DNA from: Diaporthe sp. PMI_573
Lineage: Eukaryota > Ascomycota > Sordariomycetes > Diaporthales > Diaporthaceae
Assembly: GCA_021399435.1 (NCBI GenBank)
Contig: JAJTUP010000007.1
Coordinates: 310,001-374,000 of the forward strand
DNA length: 64,000 nt
Reading direction: 5' to 3'
Shown here: positions 30,488-40,757 of the stretch, piece by piece
How the letters are laid out: the number at the start of each line of letters is the position of its first letter
Numbering within the stretch: position 1 is the stretch's first letter
Made by a program: the position numbers and the translations under genes
Notes under the pieces: model-generated
The model's database searches: none
Seen by the model: only the letters and a program-made list of their open reading frames with translations
What the model was told of the DNA's origin: nothing

Positions 30488-31338
30488 CTAGCCGCGGTGC
30501 TCGCGGTGGTGACGGCCCTTGCGGTGGTGCTGGTGGCCTGAGGAGGCCGACAGACGCTGCGAGGTGCGCGACGCATCCACGTTGTCGAGGCGGCTGTCTG
30601 TGACAGAGGTGTGTCGAATGTTCTGGGTGTTGCGCTGATTTCGTGCATCCACTCTCTGGTGACGGCTGTTGTCGATGTTGTATGTCTGACGATTGTTTGT
30701 GGTGAAGTAGTTGTTCACCACTCGTGGCACCTCGGGGCCAGCAGGAGCCAACTGTGGATAGTTGGGCCGGTAGGAGCTGTTCGGTGGCCGATCGTACGCC
30801 GGTACGTTTCTGCGATCGAGAAACTGTGACTCGGTTGGCCTCATGAGGCCAGAAGTTCCTCGAGGCATCTCGCCAGGGGCCAACGCAGACCTGCCCTCCC
30901 GGAAGCTCCTAGCTGACTGCCGGTCAACCTGAGAGATCGAGTTGCTCGGGGTGACAGAAGTTCCCTGCCGGACTCGACCGAAATTCGTCCTAGGGGGAGG
31001 AGCAGGTCTCTCGGGCGGGGGATGAGGGTAGTCCCTTGGCATCTCATCAATCCAACTCGGAATCAAATTGGGTGTATCCTGGCTGTGTCGGCTTGCTCGA
31101 GAACGGCCAGCCACGTTGTTGCCGTGGGGCACGCTCTGTCTTGGGTGGTCCCTCGCTCGGGACTGAAAAGCAGTGAAAGCTGTGTGAGGGGGGGGGGGCA
31201 GTGTTAGCGAAACATCAGCAAACAAGTGGTCATGATGCCAATGGACATACTGCTTCGATAAGCCGTGTACTGACCACGAGCTGGTTGCTCTTCCATATCG
31301 AAGCCACGCTGGATCTGAGAATGTCTGTGATGGGCCAT
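30488..31338 (-). CDS. Arg/Asn-rich disordered protein, interrupted before its Cys/His module (gene 2)
   Basis: Unrecognised. Two exons, 31338-31275 and 31179-30488, separated by a 95-bp intron (GTCAGT donor, CACACAG acceptor), give 251 residues up to TAG. The N-terminus is MAHHRHSQIQRGFDMEEQPAR. The rest is Pro/Arg/Ser/Asn-rich and disordered, with NNYFTTNNRQTYNIDN and a His/Arg-rich end (HHRKGRHHREHRG). A later start is unlikely. An earlier ATG at 31467 is possible, but the TATA-like element at 31478-31484 sits too close to it and about 140 bp from 31338, which favours 31338. It is the tandem partner of the gene at 28193-29377. No function can be assigned. Confidence 0.6.
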
Positions 31339-32609
31339 CTTGGATTGCTTCTTGATGTACAATTGAGGAACAGTCGCAGACTGGGCACGACAGATGCTGG
31401 GTTGTGGATGAGCTTCTGTTTGTCGATGATGGAAGCAAAGGAGAGATTCGATGAGGTAGTGTGGCATTTGGTAGCCATTTTATACTAGTGGCAGTTGTCG
31501 CCATCACTTGTGATTGAGCCTCATTCAATTGTCTGGTGGGTTCTGTTTAAGTGATGCCAGAATGTGAATAGACGAGTGAAGGCGAAAGTGAAGATCAGGG
31601 CTTGTGCCATGGGTGTGTATCCGAAGTTCAACGTACAGTTATCTACAGATGCGAGTCACTCATCGATGAAGCAGCACTGTGTTTCTGATAATCGCGATTG
31701 AGTATAGCAGGTATGTTTGTACATATTTCTTTTAACTTCACTCCAAGCATGTCATTGATTCTCATTGACAAGTCGCTAGTGTTTTCATGCAGCCCGATAC
31801 AGCATCAAGGCTCACAAACCGAACCGCATCTATGGAAACGTCTGCGTTTGGCACATCCAATCTTAGCTCTCGCAGCCTCAAAATAAATACAGTGCATACA
31901 ACACAGAATGAAGCAAACTGCCTTAAATTCACTAACCCTCTGCGTGAAGAGTTTTCAAATTTTATGATGGGCCTCGGCTAGGCCACCCCTCCACCGCCCT
32001 TCAAGCTTCGGAGCCATATCCAAGACACAGTTGGATTTTGTCTCTTCAAGTCTCACATTCTACAACCAAAAGTATCCAATTGAGAACCTGAGATGGTCGT
32101 TTGCATCCCAGTCATGGAAGAATCGGTGCTGGGCTGGGTTAGTAGCAAAACTTGAACCTTCAAAAGGCAGACAAGTTCATGGTGCAGGGAGGGCTATTGG
32201 TACTGCCGGTTACCACCTGCCACCGAACAAGGTATCGCCATGTACTCTGTGTCCGATTGCACTGCACCGTTGAGAAGTGTGGTTCCTGCCACAAGATATC
32301 CCCTCGACTTCCAGGCCGCTTGCCTACCTAGGTACTCATTGTCAAATCACGAGACAGAAGGAGCGATCAACAAATGCTCAGAAAAACAACCTCGACTTCG
32401 TTCAGGCCGTTCTGCTAATGGTTTCCTGTCACCAAACACTCAGACATACCATCGCTTTCTACTACCACACACTCGCTACGCACAAATATCTAATATTTGG
32501 ATCAGTATTGGAACCAATCGTCACTTCTCAAGAGGACATTCGTATGCGTCGTCCGTCTCACCCACGGTGCTCCTTTTGCTGTATCTCGTAAGAACAAGAA
32601 ACCGCCACG
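31339..32609. other. divergent promoter region, no gene seen
   Basis: Lies between the minus-strand gene 2 of the pair and the plus-strand low-complexity locus. AT-richer. Open frames are short and featureless. Confidence 0.5.
31478..31484 (-). promoter_or_regulatory. TATA-like box of gene 2 of the pair
   Basis: TATAAAA on the minus strand, about 140 bp before the chosen ATG at 31338. It supports that start over the ATG at 31467. Confidence 0.4.
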
Positions 32610-33113
32610 ATGAACGGACGCCGGACACCTGACAGAACGGATCCGCGTGCAAGCCGGAATATTCGCAGCTCGTCAACCGGGGAGGATGATGAACCTATGC
32701 GACCTGCCAGACAGTATATGCACACAGGACGATGGAGACGCGACCCGAGGAGTCTCAGCCCAGGTCGTGATGAAGATGGTGGACTTCGATCACCAGAAAC
32801 AGGCAACACCCGTCCAGGGCAAGACTCCCTCGGCGAGAGCAGTGATAGAAACGGTAGGGGGTCTATTCCCCGCGCAAGCCGCGAAAGCCGCCATGGCGAC
32901 CAAGGCAACAATGAGGCCAGCGGACAAGACGAAGGCCGCAGACGACGTGCACATGAGACAAATTCTCAACGAAGCCATCGGACGAGGTTGCAAACCTCCA
33001 CGCCTGGTCCATCTAGCCTTCAGCAAGCAGTGTGTATAATCATCCATCTCCTCCACCACAGACATCGTTTACAGTGCAACTGGCCTGCTGCTAATGTCCG
33101 ACCAGCCAAATGA
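32610..33113 (+). CDS. charged disordered protein or 5' part of the next gene
   Basis: An open frame of 167 codons, unrecognised, very rich in Arg, Asp, Ser and Gly (for example RWRRDPRSLSPGRDEDGG). After about residue 139 the frame turns hydrophobic and atypical, which suggests a splice donor near 33030, but candidate introns to the next frame are only about 43 bp, short for this genome. The block HTGRWRRDPRSL resembles FRGRWRVEPESL at the start of the following frame. So this is either a duplicated N-terminal segment or a related neighbouring gene. Composition resembles the two minus-strand disordered genes to the left, but no Cys/His module is present. Confidence 0.4.
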   Translation: MNGRRTPDRTDPRASRNIRSSSTGEDDEPMRPARQYMHTGRWRRDPRSLSPGRDEDGGLRSPETGNTRPGQDSLGESSDRNGRGSIPRASRESRHGDQGNNEASGQDEGRRRRAHETNSQRSHRTRLQTSTPGPSSLQQAVCIIIHLLHHRHRLQCNWPAANVRPAK

Positions 33114-34281
33114 CAACCGCCCGCCGTTCCGAGGTCGTTGGCGAGTCGAACCGGAATCATTGGAAACCCCAACAAGAAGGCCACCATTTCCCATTTCAAA
33201 TGACCCACCCCCAGGGCAAGCAAACAGGACTGCCTCATCGCCAGCGAGCGCATCAACAACGCGACATTACGGTGACCGGCCAGTAGGCGCAAGAGCCCGC
33301 CAACAGACACAAAATAGTGGACAGCGGCATGGAAGGACGGGAGAACCAGGATTAAACCATCAGATTCCCGATGTCTTTCCACCAAATCCCAACCCGGGTG
33401 TCATTTCCATCATGGGAGTGGCTCAACAGGTTCTCGATCCCTTTCCACCAAATACCAACCAGGGTTTTGTCATGGGAGTGCCTCCTCAACAGATTCTCTA
33501 TCCATTTCCATCAAATACCAACCAGGGTGGCGTTTACATCATGGGAGTACCTCCTCAACAGATTCTCAATCCCTTTCCATCAAATAACAATCAGGATGGC
33601 ACTTCCATCACCATGGGAGCTCGCCTGGTAAGTCCCACGGACTCTCAGGCGCATGAACGACCGATCACGACATCGACGACGCGCAATAACCGTCCGAACA
33701 ATACCCAGAGAACATTTAGTATTGCAGAACACCTTCCAGATCCTCGTGGACGACCGATCACGACCCAGAACACATCGAGCATTCCAGAAAACGTTCCAGA
33801 TCCTCCTAGACGATCGTTAGGGGTACGAGCGATGCTGAATAGGTTCTTTAGTGACACAAACCCCAATGCTCAAGCCCCGGATCACGAGGAACTCATGAGA
33901 AGAGCGCAGTCATATGTCTCGTTTCCGACGCCAGGGGAACGCTTCATGAATGCGGGAATCGACTCCCCTGTCCCATTATTATACAGAAACTTCAGCCATG
34001 ACGCGTTGAGTATTATTCAAGCGAGTCTAGGGCGATCACCTCAGCTAATAGAGCGTCAAATGCGAGACCTATATCATCCTTCGGTGGAGATGTTCGTCGA
34101 GCTCCGACACAACAGGAGCCAACGGTACGAAGAGTCGATGTTCCAGCGTCTTCGATGGGACTTGATCCGTATTCAAGCGGGCACGGCGACGGATATCAGT
34201 GCCGATGTTCGTGCATGGCTTGAACTCAGGTTGAGTGAGGAGTCGTGGCTTGAACGCTGGCTGTCCGGACTGGGCAGATGA
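33094..34281 (+). CDS. low-complexity protein with a 21-23 residue tandem repeat
   Basis: A 395-residue single open frame, unrecognised. Residues 1 to about 90 are Pro/Arg/Thr-rich and disordered. Residues about 95-170 hold four imperfect repeats built on PFPxNxNQGG, then IMGVPPQQIL. Two further repeats of RPITT..NT.SI.E..PDP type follow. The last ~140 residues are folded-looking and helical (HEELMRRAQSYVSFPTPGERF to the end, SEESWLERWLSGLGR) and contain few Cys. No signal peptide or membrane segment. The start could lie further upstream if it is spliced to 32610-33030. It sits head to head with the Cys/His-module pair. Confidence 0.6.
   Translation: MSDQPNDNRPPFRGRWRVEPESLETPTRRPPFPISNDPPPGQANRTASSPASASTTRHYGDRPVGARARQQTQNSGQRHGRTGEPGLNHQIPDVFPPNPNPGVISIMGVAQQVLDPFPPNTNQGFVMGVPPQQILYPFPSNTNQGGVYIMGVPPQQILNPFPSNNNQDGTSITMGARLVSPTDSQAHERPITTSTTRNNRPNNTQRTFSIAEHLPDPRGRPITTQNTSSIPENVPDPPRRSLGVRAMLNRFFSDTNPNAQAPDHEELMRRAQSYVSFPTPGERFMNAGIDSPVPLLYRNFSHDALSIIQASLGRSPQLIERQMRDLYHPSVEMFVELRHNRSQRYEESMFQRLRWDLIRIQAGTATDISADVRAWLELRLSEESWLERWLSGLGR
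33376..33620. repeat. four coding tandem repeats of 63-69 bp
   Basis: The landmark TTTCCAYCAAAT recurs at 33376, 33442, 33505 and 33574, so unit lengths are 66, 63 and 69 bp, all multiples of three. Each unit encodes a PFPxNxNQ core followed by an IMGV..QQIL segment. Frame is kept throughout. Confidence 0.85.
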
Positions 34282-35688
34282 CTACCACGAGCGTACGATG
34301 GACGTTTTTGCGAACATGGAACCAGAAGTCTGTGTCATTGGGTCTGGTAAATAGCGTGATCATTTTAAACAAGCGTGATCATTGTAAACGCAGTTACTCA
34401 TTTTCGTACAAGCGTTAGGAATTGAATGAGCTACTCTGGCATTGAATTTGCAATTGAGGCCACCATCATTCCTGCATGAAGTTTAAAATGACTTCCATGT
34501 TGTTCACTCTAATAGAGCATCAATTTCAACTGCAGATGGGTCATGGTAAGCCTTTTCCAAGATCGACCAACAGCGAGACGATGTTCCGGAGAACATATTG
34601 ACGACTAGAGGTCATCAGCTGGGCGTTCTAAGGCTGTGTCTTAGTGTGACGCCATGTGATTACTTAGCTGCCAGGGCCAGCAACATCTGGCACTTTGCCG
34701 CGAGCGGTACGGCCACCGACATCCAACCGTTTCCCAGGCCGGCTCCGTCAATTAGTGTGAAACGTGGTGTGAATCCATGGAAATCCCAAGCTATCTCATC
34801 GGGTTACCGTGACACGGGGCTTCCTGTCACGGATAAAATGTTGTGCGACGGTCCTCGTAATTCCGAGCTTCTAGAAACGAGGCCCTGCACCCGGCAGCAT
34901 TGCCCCTGCTGGCGACGATGTCACTGCACTGTGTCACACATACCGGAATGTTCTCTGAATTGTTGATTGGGTCGTACGGCGGCAACTGATATGATGGGCT
35001 CGTCGGGTGCTGGCGTCTGCTGGCACCGTATTTGAATAACTTTACTGGTGAGGGCTCTTTCTGATGGACTGTGCTTAACATGGCTGACATTTCGAATTGC
35101 GCCTATATATTTCAGCTGATTCAACTCGAACGACTACATAGAGTGATTGGGTACAAGTCCCTAGTCAATGCGAGCCGACTGGAAACGAAAATTATTCGCA
35201 GAGACACCAGCAAGGGCGTTTATGGGAGGGCCTTCAGCTTTGCATGAATTCGATACGAATTGTGGTACGGCAAGGTGTCACGTCTCGCTCGCTTAATGGC
35301 GACAAGCACACAAAGCAGCAAATAAACGGAACCGAAGTGAATGGATGATTGGTAGGTAGACAATCCGTAAATATACACCGCCATTGCCACCAAGAAACCG
35401 ATGTACCTATCAAATCGGAGCACACAAAATGGACGTGTACCTGGTTGACTGACGCCATACATAAATACCCTTTGTACAATATGCATCCAGTTGTGGCAGA
35501 CATGCCACATTGGCGTCCAGGTCAGCATCAAGATAAACCGTCTACTCGATCATCGGTCGCAACAGATTGGTAAGTTTGGTTATAATCACTCACAAATCGG
35601 CAAATTAACCTATATCATCCTAATGAGCACCCAGCATGAGTTGCAGCATACTTGCCACCTCACCATAGCCCACGCCAAACTTTTCAGC
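34282..35688. other. intergenic; one perfect inverted repeat
   Basis: No supported gene; the longest frame (34598-34966, plus) lacks any domain. CCGTGACA and TGTCACGG (34807-34814 and 34825-34832) form an 8-bp perfect inverted repeat with a 10-base loop. The right part is the promoter of the MFS gene. Confidence 0.5.
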
Positions 35689-37300
35689 ATGTCTGAATCT
35701 GAATGTGACAAGAAAACGCAACGGGGAGCGGAAGAGAAGAGGAGATCAGATGAGGGCCAGGGCTGCCTTGTGGACAGCGTGCTAGGTTCGAGCATCAGCA
35801 GCGCCGCAGACGACCCGGAGCCAGCCAACACAACCAAGGCAGCAAGCGGAAGCAGGTGCATTGATTTCGATGGGCCGAATGATCCAGATGATCCATTAAA
35901 CTGGCCAAGCCGCAAGAAGTTCTCCATCGTCATCAACGTCGCCCTCCTCTCTGCACTCGGGCAGATGGCCTCGTCCATGCTGGCGCCGGCGGCAGAGCAG
36001 GTCATCTCCGAGTTCCACTCCACAGATCCGACGCTCGGCGTGCTGGTGGTCTGTGTGTTTATGATAGGCATGGCGGCCGGCCTGCTGCTTATCTCGGGTG
36101 TGTCTGAGGTCTATGGGCGGTGCGCCGTGATCCACGTCACCAACGTGCTCTTCGTGGTCTTCGGGGTGGCGGCGGCGGTGTCTCAGTCGCTTGGGCAGCT
36201 GGTCTGCTTCAGACTTCTCCAGGGGGTGGCGGCTGCTGCTCCGCCGGCCATAGGAGGTGGCGTTATTGGCGATATGTTTGTTCCTTGCGAGAGGGGACGG
36301 GCTACTGCTATTTACGGTTTCGGTATGCTTTTGGGTCCCATCTCTGGGCCCATAGCAGGTGGTTACATCACGCAAGGTCTTGGGTGGAGATGGGTTTGCT
36401 GGACAATATCTATCACGTGAGATACCGATCCCTCGGTGGAATCAACAGAAACGGACGAGTTGGCTGACATTGTCTTTTAGTGGTGCACTGTCTTTGCTTG
36501 GGACAGTGCCGATCCTCAGAGAAACACACCGGCCGCTAATCTTGGAGCGAAAAGTGCGAAGTATGCAAAAAGGAACCGGCGAGCACAAAGTATTCCCTGC
36601 AACTCCTCAGCAGAGATCCAAGGTCCGGGCTCTCGGAAACGCAATCATCCGGCCAATGAAGCTTCTCGTTCTGTCTCCCACAGTGGCTCTGCCAGCCCTA
36701 GGATTGGCAGTGATTCTCGGCATTATGTTCCTTATGCTGTCGACTATGTCTACTGTATATCAACACATCTATGGCTGGTCGATAGGTGCATCCGGCCTGC
36801 CCTACCTGGGACTCGGCGCAGGTCTATTTACGGGACTCGCTGTATACTCTGTCACCGCAGACAGAGCCTATACAAAAGAAGCACAAACCTCACAACCATC
36901 GCCTGAGATGCGACTGGCACCGATCAGTCTCGGATCACCGCTGTGTGCCGTGGGTCTGATTATCTACGGCTGGGCATTTGAGAAACAATTGCACTGGATG
37001 CTCCCAATTATCGGTTGCGTGGTTTTCTCATGGGGCATGGTTGCATTCATGATGCCGGTGACAGCATACCTGATTGATGTATTCCATACCGAAGCGGCCG
37101 GGCCTATTGGTGCATCTGCTGTCCTACGATGTCTCGTCGGGGGGCTGCTACCACTGTGCGCAAACGATTTGTACAGTGATCTCGGATATGGTTGGGGCAA
37201 TACGCTTTTGGCCTTCGTTGCACTTGTGTTTACGCCTTTCCCGTACATGTTCTATAGACACGGTGAGAGGTTGAGGAAAAGACGATCAGCGCTTCCGTAA
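35689..37300 (+). CDS. MFS transporter, DHA1-type drug:H+ antiporter family
   Basis: Plasma-membrane proton-coupled efflux carrier, 515 residues. Exons 35689-36416 and 36481-37300 flank a 64-bp intron. A hydrophilic Ser/Glu-rich N-terminus of ~75 residues ends with the family motif GPNDPDDPLNWPSRKK, immediately before the first membrane helix. The first half shows the conserved loop VSEVYGR (motif A region) and the motif C-like GMLLGPISGPIAGGY. The second half has LGIMFLMLSTMSTVYQ and the closing helices VTAYLIDVF to RHGERLRKRR. The ATG at 35689 is chosen because the upstream in-frame extension is not coding-like. The convergent neighbour is a Zn2Cys6 regulator, and an RTA1-like protein follows, so a drug or metabolite efflux cassette is likely. 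The substrate is unknown. Confidence 0.9.
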
Positions 37301-37411
37301 CAGCAGGAATAGGTATAGACCTAGGATAGGGGTTGTGAAATCACTGAGAAGACACAAATCCCTGTCATTTGTGGGAGTCGAGTTAAGTTTACCGTCCCTG
37401 GCTTGCTCTAT

Positions 37412-38918
37412 TCACCGTGTGTGGGCCCTCGGCCATACAAGCCATTCCAAAAATCGTTCCTTGGATCTGAGACGTCTATCTACATCGTCCAGGAGTTGTT
37501 TCGCCCATCCCTGAAGGAACCAGTAGCGTCTGTCCGCGGTTGCTAGAATGACAGAGAAGTACGCCAGGAGGAGCAGTGCATGGGGTTTATGCAGTCGAAT
37601 GTCTGTCATGATAGCGGGGGGGACGTCATAGGCCCACCAAATTATCAAACCAATCTCGATGTCCGGCCCGTGGTAGGCTATCACCTTTGTCGAGAACTCC
37701 ATTTTTTCGACGACTTTGATGTAGTCTTCGCGGTTGGGGAGTAAATCCTCGCCCTCGTAGAAAGAACCGAGCAGGGAGAATGCGGAAGAGGTGTCAGCCG
37801 GCAGCGCGGACTGTTCGAGAATATTTTCGCCGCTACAAAACAACGATCAGTTCCAATCAATGATTTATTACTTCTTGCAGCCTAAATTGTATCGGCTAGT
37901 GATGGCCTCGAGATTTGGAACCAACCTTTGCATTAATGGGTCCTCTTCCTCCGGTCGAAAGATGTTGGAGACGAGGGGAGCCAGATTCGTTCGGCACATC
38001 CTGGGGGTGAACTCGTTCAAAGTCGTGTTGATGCCCTGGACAACAGAGAAGAACTCCCACGCACTTCTAACTGGCTCTGCAATACATCCATTTTCGGATC
38101 GGGCCGCGAGGGAGCAGACATGCACGACGACAATCGAAGCGTAGCACAACATGGCTTTCCAATTGGAGTCGTCGATGCCGGATAAGAGGGAACTAAACGT
38201 CTCCAGACCCAGGGCATGGTGAGAAGCTCCGAGACTCAGATATTCTGATCTCCTCGATGGGAAGAGGTAGGCCTTGTGAAGAGCGGCCAAAGAAAGAAGG
38301 CCGTGCGTGACGAAGGGATGACGGTAACCCTCCTGCGGGAATACAACGCGCCAAACATAGCGCAGGTCGTCACGGAATGCCAAACTATCGCTGGTAGATA
38401 CGCAGTAGTGGTGCATTAACTCTAGGTCCCGTCCGCATGGGCCCGCCACTCCAAGTGATTCAGGATCGTGTGCTCTGACTCCCCGTGGAGTATGTTCATC
38501 CGCCGGGAGAATGTCTCGCCTTGCATACCCGGACGTAGCTTTGGATGCCAAAAGATCGGGCCAAGCTGCCGGGTTATGTGGTGAGTCTATGGCACCGGGA
38601 GTTGAGGCGCCTATGGATGCGGGACTGATGCCAGCCTGACATGACACAATGGGCCGGGCACGATTCGCGGGATCAAAACTGCAGAGTACTCCATATCGTG
38701 TGCAGTTCCAGCATGTCGGGTGTATTTCGTCGCACTAGATGATGCAAGCATGTCAGACGAAATCTGTTTCGAGGCGTGAATGATACATGGAAGTTTGAAA
38801 ATGGGTGGGTTTGAGTTTGGTTGAGTTTGGAACTGAATGAGTTCTGTACCTTGATTTTCCTCCGTTTACACTCTGCACACCCGAGACGGGACTTCTTGTG
38901 AGCGCGGCGAGTAGGCAT
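37412..38918 (-). CDS. Zn2Cys6 transcription factor (short, efflux-linked)
   Basis: Nuclear regulator of 432 residues. Exons 38918-38850, 38734-37926 and 37832-37412 join in frame. The zinc cluster has Cys 14, 17, 24, 31, 34 and 41 (LGCAECKRRKIKCDE, then TCWNCTRYGVLCSF) at the extreme N-terminus after a basic MPTRRAHKKSR. The remainder has the fungal TF domain 2 look, with LRYVWRVVFPQEGYRHPFVTHGLLSLAALHKA and a C-terminal helical region ending ERFLEWLVWPRAHTR. The 115-bp first intron sits exactly before the third Cys codon, as in the regulator at 640-4397. It ends tail to tail with the MFS gene, with 111 bp between, so it is a candidate local regulator of that transporter. Confidence 0.88.
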
Positions 38919-39750
38919 CGAGAACGGGATGAAGGAATAATTCGACCCCAACGTGCCGAATCGGATGCTCTTGCGGTGAACACAGCGGATCGGCGACCTG
39001 GAATTAAGCACGTACGCCGTAAAGAATACGCGGGTTTATCAGTGGTCTATGAGTTGTCGTTGTGTGAACCTTGGAAGGGACCGCCTACTGCTTAATAAGC
39101 GTATGTATACGGAATAAAAACGAAACCACCCGATGAGTTGTGTACGAGATACGAGATACGGTCCAAATGCGCGTATTCAATGCCTTGGCAACGCTTCCCA
39201 TTGGACAGGGTCACCGGGGAAGGGGCTGTGTCTATAACGGCCGCGTACTCAATGCCCTCCGAACCTTGCTGCACCACAGGCTAGTGCAGGAGACGTGGAT
39301 ACGAGATTTCTTGACCCAGTAATCTCTTTCCCGAGGCAGAATGGTGCAGCAACGGGTCGTAGGAGAATCGAGGCCTCGTATACTGCGAGAATATCAGGTT
39401 GTGGGCGAGGATAGTCGTTGGGAAACAATGCCTGCCATCACGCTAGGAAGCTGTCAGACCTTGTTTGACACATCGTCAGAGCGCACGGTAAGACATCTCT
39501 GACAGCTGAGTTAGCACGTTAGCTGCATTACAGCCGAAATTTCCCACGAGCAGTCAAGGATCATCCTTGTATTCTGTTCCTCCAGCGCAGAGCTGCCTCT
39601 GCTTTCCAGCACATTCATCGTCAGTTATGGTTACAGCCTTGTCTATCATCCTCCAGGTGACAAGAACCCCGAGTAAAATATGTCCACCGTTGTGGTGCAG
39701 CATCTCGGCCCGAGACCAGAAGTCTAGAACAGGCCCGATGGACACCGGAG
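38919..39750. other. intergenic with one copy of a dispersed repeat
   Basis: Promoter of the Zn2Cys6 gene and 3' flank of the RTA1-like gene. It holds copy A of a repeat shared with 45940-45998. No gene seen. Confidence 0.5.
39074..39128 (+). repeat. dispersed repeat, copy A
   Basis: A 55-bp element starting GAAGGGACCGCCTAC and ending AAAAACGAAACCA. It is shared in the same orientation with 45940-45998, with 4 substitutions and one 4-bp insertion in the other copy. Origin unknown; a mobile-element end or remnant is possible. Confidence 0.75.
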
Positions 39751-40757
39751 CTAAACTCGAACACCAGCAAGTCCCAGCCTGTTCTTTTCCGGGCTTTGAC
39801 CACGAAGCAGCAGGCCAAGCTCGGATGGGTGGAACCAGTTCATCCAAACCAGAACGGTCAACATCAACAGGGCATCGAAGATGTAGAGAAACACCTCCGA
39901 CCTCAGCAGGGCACCGTCGTTGCCGTTCAGGTATTCGATGACGCGGAAAATGCTGCGGGTCAAGATCAGGGCACTCGTTACGTAGAGTGTCAGGAGGTAT
40001 TTCTGCCAGCACACAGCCGGGTCCGAAGCTCTTGCTGTTGGCACAAGCATCATTCGCGTGTGGAAGATGCCCGCTGTCACCACGAAAAACCCGAAGAACG
40101 CGACCTGGACGAACAAGCCGCCGATGATGACGTTCTCTCCCGTCTTGAGCAGGCTTTCACCAGAAGCCATCATGCCGCCACCTGGTTACCGGCCACACAC
40201 CCATCAGTTACCTTAACGCAAGTTATTCAGGACTGGCCCTGGGTGTATACACACCTGAAGACTGCATCAACAGTGAGACTACGTCGCCAGTCACAAAGAT
40301 CTTGGTGATCCATCGCCGCTTGACCACCGAGTGCGAGTCCCCATTCGTGAGCTGGATGATTCTTCCGAGGATCATGTAGATGGAGGCGGCCATGAAGGCC
40401 GGACCGATAAGGATCAGGACGTTCTGCGCCACGTAGGCTCCCAAGCTCCAGCAGCCAGGCTCTTCCGTTGCGCTGACCGCGCGAGCGATGTACCCGAAGT
40501 ATTCGCCTGTGCGCATGCCGACCCAGTTAGCGCAGCTCAGAAAAGGAGAACGGATGGCATCGGCCGGTCTGGGACTTACACAAGCCGCCGACGACCAGCG
40601 CGGTGAGATACCAGGTGCGCGTGGTATATAACTGGAAAGCGTGCAGGCCGGATGTGATGGCAAAGAGGACGCAGAAAATGACGGCCCACACTGATGATGG
40701 TTCGTATCGATAATATGACCAGACGGCGTCTTTGTAATTGGGGATGCAGTCTGCCAT
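39751..40757 (-). CDS. RTA1-like seven-transmembrane protein
   Basis: Fungal RTA1 / lipid-translocating exporter-like family, linked in yeast to resistance to 7-aminocholesterol and to phytosphingosine transport (family knowledge). Length is 286 residues. Exons 40757-40580, 40506-40255 and 40181-39751 join in frame. Visible blocks are YRYEPSSVWAVIFCVLFAI at the first helix, CEYFGYIARA and LGAYVAQNVLILIGPAFMAASIYMIL in the middle, the RTA1 signature ITKIFVTGDVVSLLMQSSGGG spanning a splice, then GGLFVQVAFFGFF and the last helices ending WMNWFHPSELG. The hydrophilic tail is short. It lies just beyond the MFS/Zn2Cys6 pair and probably belongs to the same stress-efflux group. Confidence 0.9.
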
